DNA of 64,000 bases from JAEUJM01 sp044221555. GTDB taxonomy: Bacteria; Actinomycetota; Acidimicrobiia; Acidimicrobiales; DATDAH01. Each line of letters opens with the position of its first letter. Position 1 is the first letter of the stretch. Both the position numbers and the translations under genes were made by a program. Location of the stretch: NCBI GenBank assembly GCA_044221555.1, contig JBGAOY010000001.1:372001-436000 (forward strand), written 5' to 3'. Positions 56,759 to 64,000 of the stretch are shown piece by piece. The notes below the pieces were generated by a model that was given only the letters and a program-made list of their open reading frames with translations, was not told the origin of the DNA and did not search any database.

Positions 56759-58642
56759 TCAGGCGCGGGCCACTCGCGCCTTGACCACGTCCTTGCGCGT
56801 GGTGTCGCCCACGCTCGTCACCTTCACCGCGGGCGTCACACTCGACCCGGCGGCCGCGTTGTTGCGCACCTTGACCTTCATCGTGAACGTGAAGCTGGCG
56901 CCAGGGTTCAGGCTCGGTGTCGACGATCCCGCGGTGACCGCCGCGGTGATGTCGGTGGCGCCCGAGAAGTAGGTGACCGCGTACTGGCTCGTCGAGGCGC
57001 TGCCCCGCAGGGTGTACGTGTCCGGTGCGTTGCCGTCGTTGGAGACGGTGATGGTGAAGCTCAGCGTCCGACCCCGCACCGCGGAGGTGACGATCGTCTG
57101 CCCTGCGCCGGTGGTGTTGTAGATGCCGTCGCCGATCGTGGCTCCGGCGCCCTTGCGGATGAGGGCGTCCGGCCGACGCTCGGTGCGGGGCGTGGTGAGG
57201 TCGACCGGCGTGACCGCGCCCGGCACCTCGTCGTCGCCGACGTTGTTCGTGTTCCCGTAGCCGAGCCGGCCGCTGAGCCCGTAGCCCCAACAGCGGACGT
57301 GCCCGTCGTCGAGGCCGGCACAGGTGTGGTACTTGCCGGCGGTGATGGCGAGCACGGTGAGCCCCGCACCGAGGTCGACGGGGGCGACGGCACCGGGCGC
57401 CTCGTCGCGGCCCACCACGATCGGCGTGCTCGCCAGGCCCACCTGACCGGAGTCGTCGGTGCCCCAGCACCGCACTCTGCGGTTGTCGAGGATCGCGCAG
57501 GTATGGCCGTTGCCGGTGGTGACCGAGAGCGCCGTCCGACCCAGGCCGAGGTCGATGGGTGGTACCGACGCAGGGGTCTCGTCGTCACCGATCCACGAAT
57601 CGAGGCCGCCGAGGCCGTTGCCCTGACCGAGGCGACCGTCGCTCCCGTACCCCCAGCAGCGCAGGCGACCGTTGTCGAGCACGGCACAGGTCGTGTCCTC
57701 ACCGGTCGCGAGTTGTGTGGCGGTGCGGCCCGACCCGAGGTTGACCACCGGCTGTGACCCCGGCGTCTCGTCGTCGCCGATCTCCTCACTCGTCCCGAAG
57801 CCGAGGTTCAGCCCGAGCGCCCCGTACCCCGCATCACCCCAGCAACGGACGGCACCGTTGTCGAGGAGCGCGCACGTGTGGTGCGAGCCGGCCTCGACCT
57901 GCACCGCGGTCCGACCGACGCCCAGGTCGACGGTCGGCACCGAGCCGGGCGTCTCGTCGTCGCCGACGGTGTCGTTGCTGCCGAGCCCGAGCACGCCGCC
58001 CGGCTCCCCCACGGTGGCGGTGTCGAGCGCCGTGCCCCAGCACCGCACCTTGTGGTTGTCCAGGAGCGCACAGGTGTGGAAGGTCCCCGCCGTGAGGTGG
58101 AGCGCCGTCCGCCCCGCACCGAGGTCGACCGTCCCCACCGACGCCGGCGACTCGTCGTCACCGACGTTGTCGTTGCCCGCATCGTCCAGGCTCGGGTAGC
58201 CGAGCGCGAAGCCGGCGTTCGACCCCCAGCAACGGACCGACCCCGTGTCGAGGATGGCACACGTGTGGAAGCCCCCCGCGGCGACCTCGACCGCAGTCCG
58301 ACCCGGCCCGAGATCGACCGGCCCCATGGGCCCGGGCGACTCGTCGTCGCCCACCCGATTCACGCCGGGATAGCCGAGCTTCCCGATGATGCGAGGACCG
58401 GCGATGCCCTGCGCGGTGTTGCTCCCCCAGCATCGGACGCTGCCGTCGCTCAGGACGGCGCACGTGTGGTCGTCGCCGGCGTCCATCTGCGTGACGGTCA
58501 GGAGCCCGGCCTCGCCGGCCCCGGTCGGCCCGGCGGCGGTCGCGGCCCCGGCCGGAGCGGTCGGCACGGCGATGCTCGCCGCCGCGCCGATCACCAGCGC
58601 CAGCACCACGCGTCGCCACCCGCGATCTCGTACGTCGGCCAC
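56759..58642 (-). CDS. Secreted protein with seven RCC1 repeats
   Basis: This 627-residue protein has a signal peptide (RRVVLALVIGAAASIAVPTAPAGA), seven RCC1 repeats (about residues 35-480) and a C-terminal Ig-like domain (LSFTITVSNDGNAPDTYTL). Each repeat carries HTCA-x(5-8)-VRCWG and most also VGDDE(S/T)P. The two Cys per repeat may pair, which fits an extracellular propeller. GGAGG seven bases before the GTG at 58642 fixes the start; the frame is open to 58780. It sits inside the men cluster but has no clear link to it. Binding or adhesion is likely. Confidence 0.85.
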   Translation of the reverse strand: MADVRDRGWRRVVLALVIGAAASIAVPTAPAGAATAAGPTGAGEAGLLTVTQMDAGDDHTCAVLSDGSVRCWGSNTAQGIAGPRIIGKLGYPGVNRVGDDESPGPMGPVDLGPGRTAVEVAAGGFHTCAILDTGSVRCWGSNAGFALGYPSLDDAGNDNVGDDESPASVGTVDLGAGRTALHLTAGTFHTCALLDNHKVRCWGTALDTATVGEPGGVLGLGSNDTVGDDETPGSVPTVDLGVGRTAVQVEAGSHHTCALLDNGAVRCWGDAGYGALGLNLGFGTSEEIGDDETPGSQPVVNLGSGRTATQLATGEDTTCAVLDNGRLRCWGYGSDGRLGQGNGLGGLDSWIGDDETPASVPPIDLGLGRTALSVTTGNGHTCAILDNRRVRCWGTDDSGQVGLASTPIVVGRDEAPGAVAPVDLGAGLTVLAITAGKYHTCAGLDDGHVRCWGYGLSGRLGYGNTNNVGDDEVPGAVTPVDLTTPRTERRPDALIRKGAGATIGDGIYNTTGAGQTIVTSAVRGRTLSFTITVSNDGNAPDTYTLRGSASTSQYAVTYFSGATDITAAVTAGSSTPSLNPGASFTFTMKVKVRNNAAAGSSVTPAVKVTSVGDTTRKDVVKARVARA

Positions 58643-58689
58643 CCACTCGCCTCCCGCGTCCCGCCCTCCGGCGCCGAATCGACGACCCG

Positions 58690-58695
58690 AGGATA
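58690..58695 (-). promoter_or_regulatory. Possible -10 box of the RCC1 gene
   Basis: TATCCT on the minus strand would give a leader of about 40 bases with a GGAGG ribosome site. Confidence 0.4.
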
Positions 58696-58747
58696 GCCGG
58701 ACCGGCATTGGCCCGGAGCACGCGGATGCCGGCCCACCCAGGGCCCA

Positions 58748-58802
58748 CGAGGACCCTCCGGGGACCGACCGGGGACCCACCTTGGACCTACCGAGGACCT
58801 AC
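58748..58802. repeat. Degenerate short repeat
   Basis: GGACC-based units (GGACCNACC and GGACCTAC) recur about five times with a spacing near 10-12 bases between the RCC1 gene and menA. Confidence 0.5.
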
Positions 58803-59671
58803 AAGGAGAGGGCGAGGCCGATCGTGAGGAGCGTGCCGAAGATCATCTGGACCCTTCCCGTGGCGCCCAGGACGGGGATGAGATCGGGGCCGGTGGCGCC
58901 GCCAAGCACCCGCTCGACCGGCTTGCGGGCGAACGGGACGCCGATGAACGCGAGGGTGGCGCCGATGGCGGCGAGGCCCGCGACGGGGATCAGGCAGAGG
59001 AAGGCGCCGACCAGCAGCAGCACGTAGAGCCAGCGGGTGCGCAGGTCGCCGAGGCGCACGGCCAGCGTGACCTTGCCGGCGACGGTGTCGCTCGGGATGT
59101 CCCTGAGGTTGTTCACCACCAGGAGGGCGGTGGCGAGGAGGCCGACGGGCACGGCGACCGCGAACGCCAGCCAGAACAGGTGCTCGGTCTGCACGTAGGC
59201 CGACCCGACGGTGGCGACCAGACCGAAGAACACGAACACGAACACCTCGCCGAGGCCCGCGTAGCCGTACGGGCGGGGCCCACCCGTGTAGAACCAGCCG
59301 GCGGCGAACGACAGCGCTCCCACCACCAGCAGGATGGGGCCCACCACGACGGTCAGGGCCAGCCCGGCGACGGCCGCCACGCCGAACGACAGCAGGGCCG
59401 CTCGCTTCACCGCGCCGGGCGACGCGGCCCCCGACCCCACCAGTCGCATCGGCCCCACCCGAGCCTCGCTGTCGGTGCCGCGGATGCCATCGGAGTAGTC
59501 GTTGGCGTAGTTCGTGCCCACCTGGATGGCGAGGGCCACGACCAGCGCGGCGCCGGCCCGCCACCAGATCAGGCCGCCGTCCACCCGCCCGACCGCGGCC
59601 GCGGTGCCGACCGCCACGGGGACGATGGCGGCCGGGAGGGTGCGCGGCCGGGCCCCGGCCACCCATTTCAC
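58799..59671 (-). CDS. menA: 1,4-Dihydroxy-2-naphthoate polyprenyltransferase
   Basis: MenA attaches the isoprenoid tail to the naphthoate ring in the membrane. The 290-residue protein has about nine membrane helices and the prenyl-diphosphate motifs NYANDYSDGIRGTD and NNLRDIPSDTVAGK. GSGAASPGAVKRA is also family-like. GTG at 59671 has GAGGGG upstream. It follows menB by 22 bases on the same strand. Confidence 0.93.
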   Translation of the reverse strand: MKWVAGARPRTLPAAIVPVAVGTAAAVGRVDGGLIWWRAGAALVVALAIQVGTNYANDYSDGIRGTDSEARVGPMRLVGSGAASPGAVKRAALLSFGVAAVAGLALTVVVGPILLVVGALSFAAGWFYTGGPRPYGYAGLGEVFVFVFFGLVATVGSAYVQTEHLFWLAFAVAVPVGLLATALLVVNNLRDIPSDTVAGKVTLAVRLGDLRTRWLYVLLLVGAFLCLIPVAGLAAIGATLAFIGVPFARKPVERVLGGATGPDLIPVLGATGRVQMIFGTLLTIGLALSL

Positions 59672-59693
59672 ACTGGCCCCTCGAGCCGCACCA

Positions 59694-60560
59694 TCAGGGC
59701 CTCTTCGGGAACCTGGTGAAGTCCGGGGTCCGCTTGGCCACGTACGCGTCGCGCCCTTCCTGCGCCTCCTCGGTCTGGTAGAAGAGCAGCGTCGCGTCGC
59801 CGGCCAGTTGCTGGATGCCGGCCAGGCCGTCGTCCGCCGCGTTCATCGACGCCTTGATCATGCGCAGGGCCAACGGCGAGAGCTCGAGCATCTCGGTGCA
59901 CCACTGCACCGTCTCCTCCTCGAGTTGCTCGAGCGGCACGACGGTGTTGACCATGCCCATCGCCTCGGCCTGCCGGGCGTCGTACTGACGACAGAGGAAC
60001 CAGATCTCACGGGCCTTCTTCTGACCCACGATGCGCGCCATCAGCCCCGAGCCGTAGCCGCCGTCGAACGAGCCCACCCGGGGCCCGGTCTGGCCGAAGC
60101 GGGCGTTGTCGGCGGCGATGGTGAGATCGCAGACGAGGTGCAGGATGTGGCCCCCGCCGATGGCGTAGCCCGCCACCATGGCCACCACCGGCTTCGGTGT
60201 GCGGCGGATCTGGATCTGCAGGTCGAGCACGTTGAGCCGTCCGATGCCCTTCGCGGCCACGGCGTCGTCGCCCAGGTAGCCGTCGTCGCCGCGGATGCGT
60301 TGGTCGCCTCCCGAGCAGAAGGCCAGGTCACCGGCGCCGGTGAGGATGATGGCCCCGACCTGGTCGTCGTCGCGGGCCACGTTGAAGGCGTGGGACAGCT
60401 CGAACAGCGTCTGGGGACGGAACGCGTTGCGCACCTCGGGCCGGTCGATCGTCAACTTGGCGATGGCGCCGCCCGGCACCAGCGCGGTCTCGTAGCGGAT
60501 GTCGTGGTAGTCGCCGCTCCCCACCCAGTCGGCGGCCGTGCGAATGGTCGTGTCGGTCAC
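59694..60560 (-). CDS. menB: 1,4-Dihydroxy-2-naphthoyl-CoA synthase
   Basis: MenB closes the second ring of the naphthoate. This 288-residue crotonase-family enzyme has the MenB-specific CSGGDQRIRGDDGY, the oxyanion stretch GYAIGGGHILHLVCDLTIAADNA and GSFDGGYGS, with the Asp of the long C-terminal helices. The GTG start has TAGAAA six bases upstream, a weaker match to the leaderless pattern. It is divergent from menE. Confidence 0.94.
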   Translation of the reverse strand: MTDTTIRTAADWVGSGDYHDIRYETALVPGGAIAKLTIDRPEVRNAFRPQTLFELSHAFNVARDDDQVGAIILTGAGDLAFCSGGDQRIRGDDGYLGDDAVAAKGIGRLNVLDLQIQIRRTPKPVVAMVAGYAIGGGHILHLVCDLTIAADNARFGQTGPRVGSFDGGYGSGLMARIVGQKKAREIWFLCRQYDARQAEAMGMVNTVVPLEQLEEETVQWCTEMLELSPLALRMIKASMNAADDGLAGIQQLAGDATLLFYQTEEAQEGRDAYVAKRTPDFTRFPKRP

Positions 60561-60678
60561 GGGACCTTTCTAATCGCTCTTCGGCTGACGCCTCATCGCA
60601 TCGTCATGGCTCGCTCGTCCCTCGCTCGCCGCCCGTCGGTCCCACCCGCCCTCGCACCTGAAGTCGCCGGGGCAGCCG

Positions 60679-60684
60679 TAGCCT
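60679..60684 (+). promoter_or_regulatory. -10 box, leaderless start of menE
   Basis: TAGCCT followed by six bases and the GTG at 60691. Confidence 0.55.
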
Positions 60685-60690
60685 CTCCGC

Positions 60691-61800
60691 GTGCGTGATC
60701 TCGTCGCCGTCGTCGTGGGGGGTGGGTCGGACTTCGGCGATCGCCTGCAGCGCATCTGGGGCGCCGGCGATGCGCTGCTCCCCGTCGATCCCCGCCTGCC
60801 CGCACCGGCCCGCGAGCGGCTGTTGCAGCAGATGGCGCCCGCCCGCCTCGTCGAGCCGGACGGATCGGCCCGCCCCCTCGCCGGCAGCCGGCCGGTGGAC
60901 GATGGCGACGCGCTCGTGGTGCCCACCAGCGGCTCCACCGGTGACGCCAAAGGGGTGGTGCTGACCCACGACTCGATCCGGGCGTCGGCGCTCGCGGTGC
61001 ACGGTCGGCTGGGCATCGACCCGGCGCGTCATCGCTGGGTGTCCTGCCTGCCCCTGTCACACGTGGGCGGGCTGGCGGTGGTGTTTCGGGGCCTGGTGAC
61101 CGGCACACCGGTGGAGGTGCACGGGCGCTTCGACGCCGAACGGGTGGAGGCCGCCGCCGCCCGGGGTGCCACCCACGCCACCCTCGTGCCCACGGCGCTG
61201 GCCCGCATCGACGCTTCGCGATTCGAGTGCATCGTGGTGGGCGGTTCGGCACCCCCCGCCGACCTCCCCCCGAACGTGGTCACCAGCTACGCCATGACCG
61301 AGACGGGGAGCAGCGTGGTCTACGACGGGCACCCGCTCGACGGGGTGGAGTTGCGCATCGTCGACGGCGAGATCCACGTGCGGGGCCCGATGCTGCTGCG
61401 CTGCTACCGGGACGGCACCGACCCCAAGGACCCCGAGGGCTGGCTGGCCACCGGCGACCTGGGGCATCTCGACGCCGACGGCACGCTGCACGTGCACGGC
61501 CGCCGCGGCGACCTGATCATCACCGGAGGCGAGAACGTGTGGCCCGTCCCCGTCGAGGCGGCGCTGGCCACCCACCCCGCGGTGGCCGACGTGGCGGTGG
61601 CGGGCGCTCCCGACCCCGAGTGGGGTCGGCGCGTGGTGGCCCACGTGGTGCCTGTCGACACCAACGCCCCGCCGGCACTCGGCGAGCTGCGCGACCACGT
61701 GCGCGAGACCCTGCCGGCGTTCATGGCCCCCCGCGAGCTGGTGCTGCACGAGGCGCTCCCCCGCACCTCGATCGGCAAGATCAGGCGCTCGCTCCTCTGA
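60691..61800 (+). CDS. menE: o-Succinylbenzoate-CoA ligase, compact form
   Basis: MenE activates o-succinylbenzoate with ATP and CoA. The 369-residue protein has the AMP-binding loop VPTSGSTGDAKGVVLTH, VSCLPLSHVGG, SYAMTETGSS, the hinge region TGDLGHLD, and the C-terminal catalytic Lys in PRTSIGKIRRS. It is much shorter than the 450-490 residues of Gram-negative and Bacillus MenE, because the N-terminal domain is trimmed, as known in mycobacteria. The gene for its substrate (menC) is not in the window. Confidence 0.92.
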   Translation: MRDLVAVVVGGGSDFGDRLQRIWGAGDALLPVDPRLPAPARERLLQQMAPARLVEPDGSARPLAGSRPVDDGDALVVPTSGSTGDAKGVVLTHDSIRASALAVHGRLGIDPARHRWVSCLPLSHVGGLAVVFRGLVTGTPVEVHGRFDAERVEAAAARGATHATLVPTALARIDASRFECIVVGGSAPPADLPPNVVTSYAMTETGSSVVYDGHPLDGVELRIVDGEIHVRGPMLLRCYRDGTDPKDPEGWLATGDLGHLDADGTLHVHGRRGDLIITGGENVWPVPVEAALATHPAVADVAVAGAPDPEWGRRVVAHVVPVDTNAPPALGELRDHVRETLPAFMAPRELVLHEALPRTSIGKIRRSLL

Positions 61801-61977
61801 TCAATCGACGAGGATCTGGCCCGTGACCGGGAACTCCTTGCGCACGACGAGGCGCCCGTCGCCCCGCTCCACCTCGTCGTAGCCGAGCTCGGCGTAGCTC
61901 TCCTTCAGCGACTCGAGCTGGCTGTCGTCGGGGATGTCCTCGATGGTCAGGTACTCCCAGCGCTCCGTTATCCGCAT
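61801..61977 (-). CDS. Possible nested small protein, in frame with the end of the membrane-protein gene
   Basis: ATG at 61977 opens 58 residues (MRITERWEYLTIEDIPDD… to …FPVTGQILVD) that are acidic, soluble and unlike the preceding membrane part. TACGCT lies six bases upstream, matching the leaderless pattern seen at many genes here. The same codons also form the end of the 543-residue frame that starts at 63432, with no stop between. The 58 residues could thus be a separate gene, a fused domain, or both. Confidence 0.5.
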   Translation of the reverse strand: MRITERWEYLTIEDIPDDSQLESLKESYAELGYDEVERGDGRLVVRKEFPVTGQILVD

Positions 61978-63432
61978 GCGTGAAGCGTAGGTCTGTCGAC
62001 GACGCCGCTGCCGAGCGACGCCGGGCCACCAGGTGAGCGGGCCAGGCGGACGCCCGGCCCGGGAGAGCGGCGCGACCGGTCGGCCGAGCAGCACCGCCAC
62101 CTCGGCACTGGCCAGCACCGCCACGAGCGGCACGGCCGCGAACCGGTAGTGCGGGAAGGTGACGGCGATGATCACGGTGGCGTTCAGCAGGGCCACGGCC
62201 CCCCAGATGGGCAGGGCCTGGCGGCAGCGGCGGATCCGGACCAGGGCCACCAGCGCCAGCACCTCGACGGCCCAGAGCCATGCGTTCGCCAGCCACTCGA
62301 GCGGCCGCGTGGCCCGCCCCGCCCAACTGCGCGAGCTGTAGTTGCGGGCTCCTGCCACGGCGTCCGAGTCGTCGCGCCACAGCTCGACCTGCTTGCGCGC
62401 CGTCAGCCCCACCTCCTCGACCGGATGGGTGAGCGCCCAGCCGACGCCCCGTCGGATGGTCGTGGTGTACCAGCGGCCCTCGTCGGGATGGGCGTAGCGC
62501 CACCAGGGCGGCGCGGCGCCCAGCTCCCGATCATCCCAGACCGAGTAGCGGTAGCAGTCGGCCCGCAGGTCGTCGGAGAGCAGGTCGTCCTCGTACTCGG
62601 CCACCGCGTCGTCGTGGTTGCCGAGGCACAGGGTGACCGCGTTCCCCGTCGAGGCATACGTCCAGACACCCACCTGCAGGCCGTTGCGGACGGTCCACGG
62701 CACCAGGACGACGAGTGCCCCCGCGAGCAGCAGTCCGCTGACCCGCAGGGCCCCCTGCCACGATCCCCGCCAGGCGCGGATGGCCAGGGCGGGGAGGACG
62801 AGCGCCACTGCCCCCTGGGTCCTCGTGAGCATGACGAACCCCACGAACACACCGGCCAACAGCCACGGTCGGGCCCGGTCGGCCCCGTCCGCCCGCTGCA
62901 CCAGCACCGTCACGATGCACAGCGCCACGAGGAAGAGCGCGCCGAAGACCACCTCGCTGTGGGCGGTCGACACGAAGTAGACCTGCGCCGGGGCGATCGC
63001 CATGATCCAGGCCGCGGGGTTGCGGGCACCGGGCCCGATCCAGCGGCCGGCGAGGAACGCCGCGGCGGCAACGGCGAGCACCCCGAGCGCCACGTTCACC
63101 AGCGAGGCGAGGAACGCGAAGCTGGCGATGCCGGTGGTCCTCGCCACGAGGGCCACCGGAGCCAGGAGGCCCGGGTAGCCGGGGGCGAGCCACGCCGTGG
63201 GTGCTCCCGAGAACCACGTGGGCAGGTCCCCGCGCGAGAACCCGTCGGCCATGCGCAGGTACTGGGCGGGGTCGCTGAACGCGTCGGTCGGCGTTCGGGT
63301 GACGACCACGGCCCAGAGCAGTCGCACCGCACCGGCCACGGCCAACGCCGCGACCAGCGAGCGGTCCCGCGGCGTCCGGGGGCGGAGCGCGCGCGCCTGC
63401 GCCCGGGTCGGCCCGTCGCCATCCTCGGACAT
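61801..63432 (-). CDS. Polytopic GT-C-like membrane protein with soluble tail
   Basis: This 543-residue protein has about ten membrane helices. An early loop (DAFSDPAQYLRMADGFSRGDLPTWFSG, then APGYPGLLAPV) resembles the first periplasmic loop of GT-C transferases such as ArnT and PMT families, with acidic residues for the lipid-phosphate sugar. An extracellular part (about 260-350) has Trp and Cys residues. The membrane part ends near residue 470, followed by an Arg-rich stretch (RQRRRRQ) and the 58-residue soluble tail. TAGGGT eight bases before the ATG supports the start. Donor and acceptor are unknown. Confidence 0.75.
   Translation of the reverse strand: MSEDGDGPTRAQARALRPRTPRDRSLVAALAVAGAVRLLWAVVVTRTPTDAFSDPAQYLRMADGFSRGDLPTWFSGAPTAWLAPGYPGLLAPVALVARTTGIASFAFLASLVNVALGVLAVAAAAFLAGRWIGPGARNPAAWIMAIAPAQVYFVSTAHSEVVFGALFLVALCIVTVLVQRADGADRARPWLLAGVFVGFVMLTRTQGAVALVLPALAIRAWRGSWQGALRVSGLLLAGALVVLVPWTVRNGLQVGVWTYASTGNAVTLCLGNHDDAVAEYEDDLLSDDLRADCYRYSVWDDRELGAAPPWWRYAHPDEGRWYTTTIRRGVGWALTHPVEEVGLTARKQVELWRDDSDAVAGARNYSSRSWAGRATRPLEWLANAWLWAVEVLALVALVRIRRCRQALPIWGAVALLNATVIIAVTFPHYRFAAVPLVAVLASAEVAVLLGRPVAPLSRAGRPPGPLTWWPGVARQRRRRQTYASRMRITERWEYLTIEDIPDDSQLESLKESYAELGYDEVERGDGRLVVRKEFPVTGQILVD
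61984..61989 (-). promoter_or_regulatory. Candidate -10 box for the nested small gene
   Basis: TACGCT followed by six bases (TCACGC) and the ATG at 61977, inside the larger frame. Confidence 0.45.
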
Positions 63433-63440
63433 GGGCGCGG

Positions 63441-63446
63441 ACCCTA
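63441..63446 (-). promoter_or_regulatory. -10 box, leaderless start at 63432
   Basis: TAGGGT followed by eight bases and the ATG at 63432. Confidence 0.5.
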
Positions 63447-63483
63447 CCGGAGCCTCTCGGAGCCGGGAGCGGGGGACGACTCC

Positions 63484-63489
63484 TACCCT
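63484..63489 (+). promoter_or_regulatory. -10 box, leaderless start at 63498
   Basis: TACCCT followed by eight bases and the GTG at 63498. Confidence 0.5.
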
Positions 63490-63497
63490 TGGCCCTC

Positions 63498-64000
63498 GTG
63501 AACCGCCTCGCCGACGAGACCAGCCCGTACCTGCGCCAGCACCGCGACAACCCCGTCGACTGGTACCCGTGGGGCGACGAGGCGTTCGCCGCCGCCGCCG
63601 AGCAGGACCGGCCGATCCTGCTGTCGGTGGGCTACTCCGCCTGCCACTGGTGCCACGTGATGGCCCACGAGTCGTTCGAGGACCCCGACACCGCGGCGGT
63701 GATGAACGACCTGTTCGTGAACGTGAAGGTGGACCGTGAAGAGCGCCCCGACGTCGACGCGATCTACATGGACGCCGTGCAGCAGCTCACCGGCAGGGGC
63801 GGGTGGCCCATGACCGTGTTCCTCCTGCCCGACGGCCGGCCCTTCTTCGGCGGCACCTACTTCCCGAACGAGGCCCGACACGGCATGCCCGCCTTCGTCG
63901 ACCTCTGCCGTGCGGTGGCCGAGCACTGGCGGGACGAGCGCGACGAGCTCCTGGGCAATGCCGAGCAGCTGACCGCGGCGATCACCCGAAGCGCCGAGGT
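63498..64000 (+). CDS. DUF255/YyaL-family thioredoxin-like protein, 3' end outside window
   Basis: The frame opens at a GTG and is still open at the right edge, so 167 residues are visible. The opening LADETSPYLRQHRDNPVDWYPWGDEAF and the motif GYSACHWCHVMAHESFEDP are diagnostic of the DUF255 (SSP411/YyaL) family. The family has an N-terminal thioredoxin-like domain with CHWC, followed by an (alpha/alpha)6 barrel that lies outside here. Later blocks match (VKVDREERPDVDAIYM, GRGGWPMTVFLLPDG, FGGTYFP). The biochemical role of the family is not well settled. Confidence 0.92.
   Translation, partial: MNRLADETSPYLRQHRDNPVDWYPWGDEAFAAAAEQDRPILLSVGYSACHWCHVMAHESFEDPDTAAVMNDLFVNVKVDREERPDVDAIYMDAVQQLTGRGGWPMTVFLLPDGRPFFGGTYFPNEARHGMPAFVDLCRAVAEHWRDERDELLGNAEQLTAAITRSAE

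Noticed and set aside
1..64000. Prophage, genomic island or transposon
   Set aside because: No integrase, transposase, phage gene or composition break was seen; the genes are core metabolism with uniform codon use.

Overview
The window is about 64 kb of high-GC, gene-dense bacterial chromosome with mostly housekeeping content. I see no prophage, insertion sequence, rRNA or CRISPR array. The gene set points to Actinomycetota: a mycothiol synthase (MshD), an F420-type luciferase-family oxidoreductase, a PdtaR-type ANTAR response regulator beside polA and rpsA, many GTG starts and very many ATGA/GTGA start-stop overlaps. A classical HisA with a separate TrpF (instead of the bifunctional PriA of most Actinobacteria), a short HU without a lysine-rich tail and a Tad pilus locus suggest a deep-branching lineage such as Acidimicrobiia. 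That placement is an inference from gene content, not a phylogeny.

Layout. (1) 1-11.3 kb: a two-component system and three small Flp pilin genes on the plus strand face a minus-strand Tad/Flp pilus assembly operon (cpaB, tadZ, tadA, a VWA-tadB fusion, tadC) that ends in a large membrane protein. tadA carries an apparent one-base frameshift. (2) 11.4-18.5 kb: rpsA, a methyltransferase, polA and pdtaR, a coiled-coil protein and tRNA-Leu(CAA). polA is flanked by a 72-bp tandem duplication at its 5' end and a 13-copy 15-bp array at its stop codon. (3) 18.5-24.8 kb: the fatty-acid synthesis operon fabD-fabH-fabG-acpP-fabF, with fabZ, bcp and hup on the other strand. FabD carries a lipoyl-like C-terminal domain. 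(4) 25-38.1 kb: a minus-strand run with the order hisD-hisC-hisB-hisH-hisA-hisF-lipoprotein-groES-like-hisI-trpE-ygfZ-dnaJ-trpC, then trpF-trpB-trpA. Most junctions overlap by 1-4 bases. hisG, hisE, trpD and trpG are not in the window. (5) 38.2-50.7 kb: mixed single genes (nth, mshD, a VIT-family transporter, rlmN, a nucleotidyltransferase, a MaoC hydratase, a secreted glycosidase-like protein, an F420 enzyme, lipoproteins, an acyl-CoA dehydrogenase). (6) 50.8-61.8 kb: an Eis-like acetyltransferase and the menaquinone cluster menG, menF, menD, menH, menA, menB, menE, interrupted by a secreted seven-repeat RCC1 protein; menC is absent. (7) 61.8-64 kb: a polytopic membrane protein with an odd soluble tail, and the start of a DUF255/YyaL-type protein that runs off the window.

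A theme across the window is a recurrent TANNNT hexamer 6-8 bases upstream of many start codons, which looks like -10 boxes of leaderless transcripts. At menD/menH two such boxes overlap on opposite strands.
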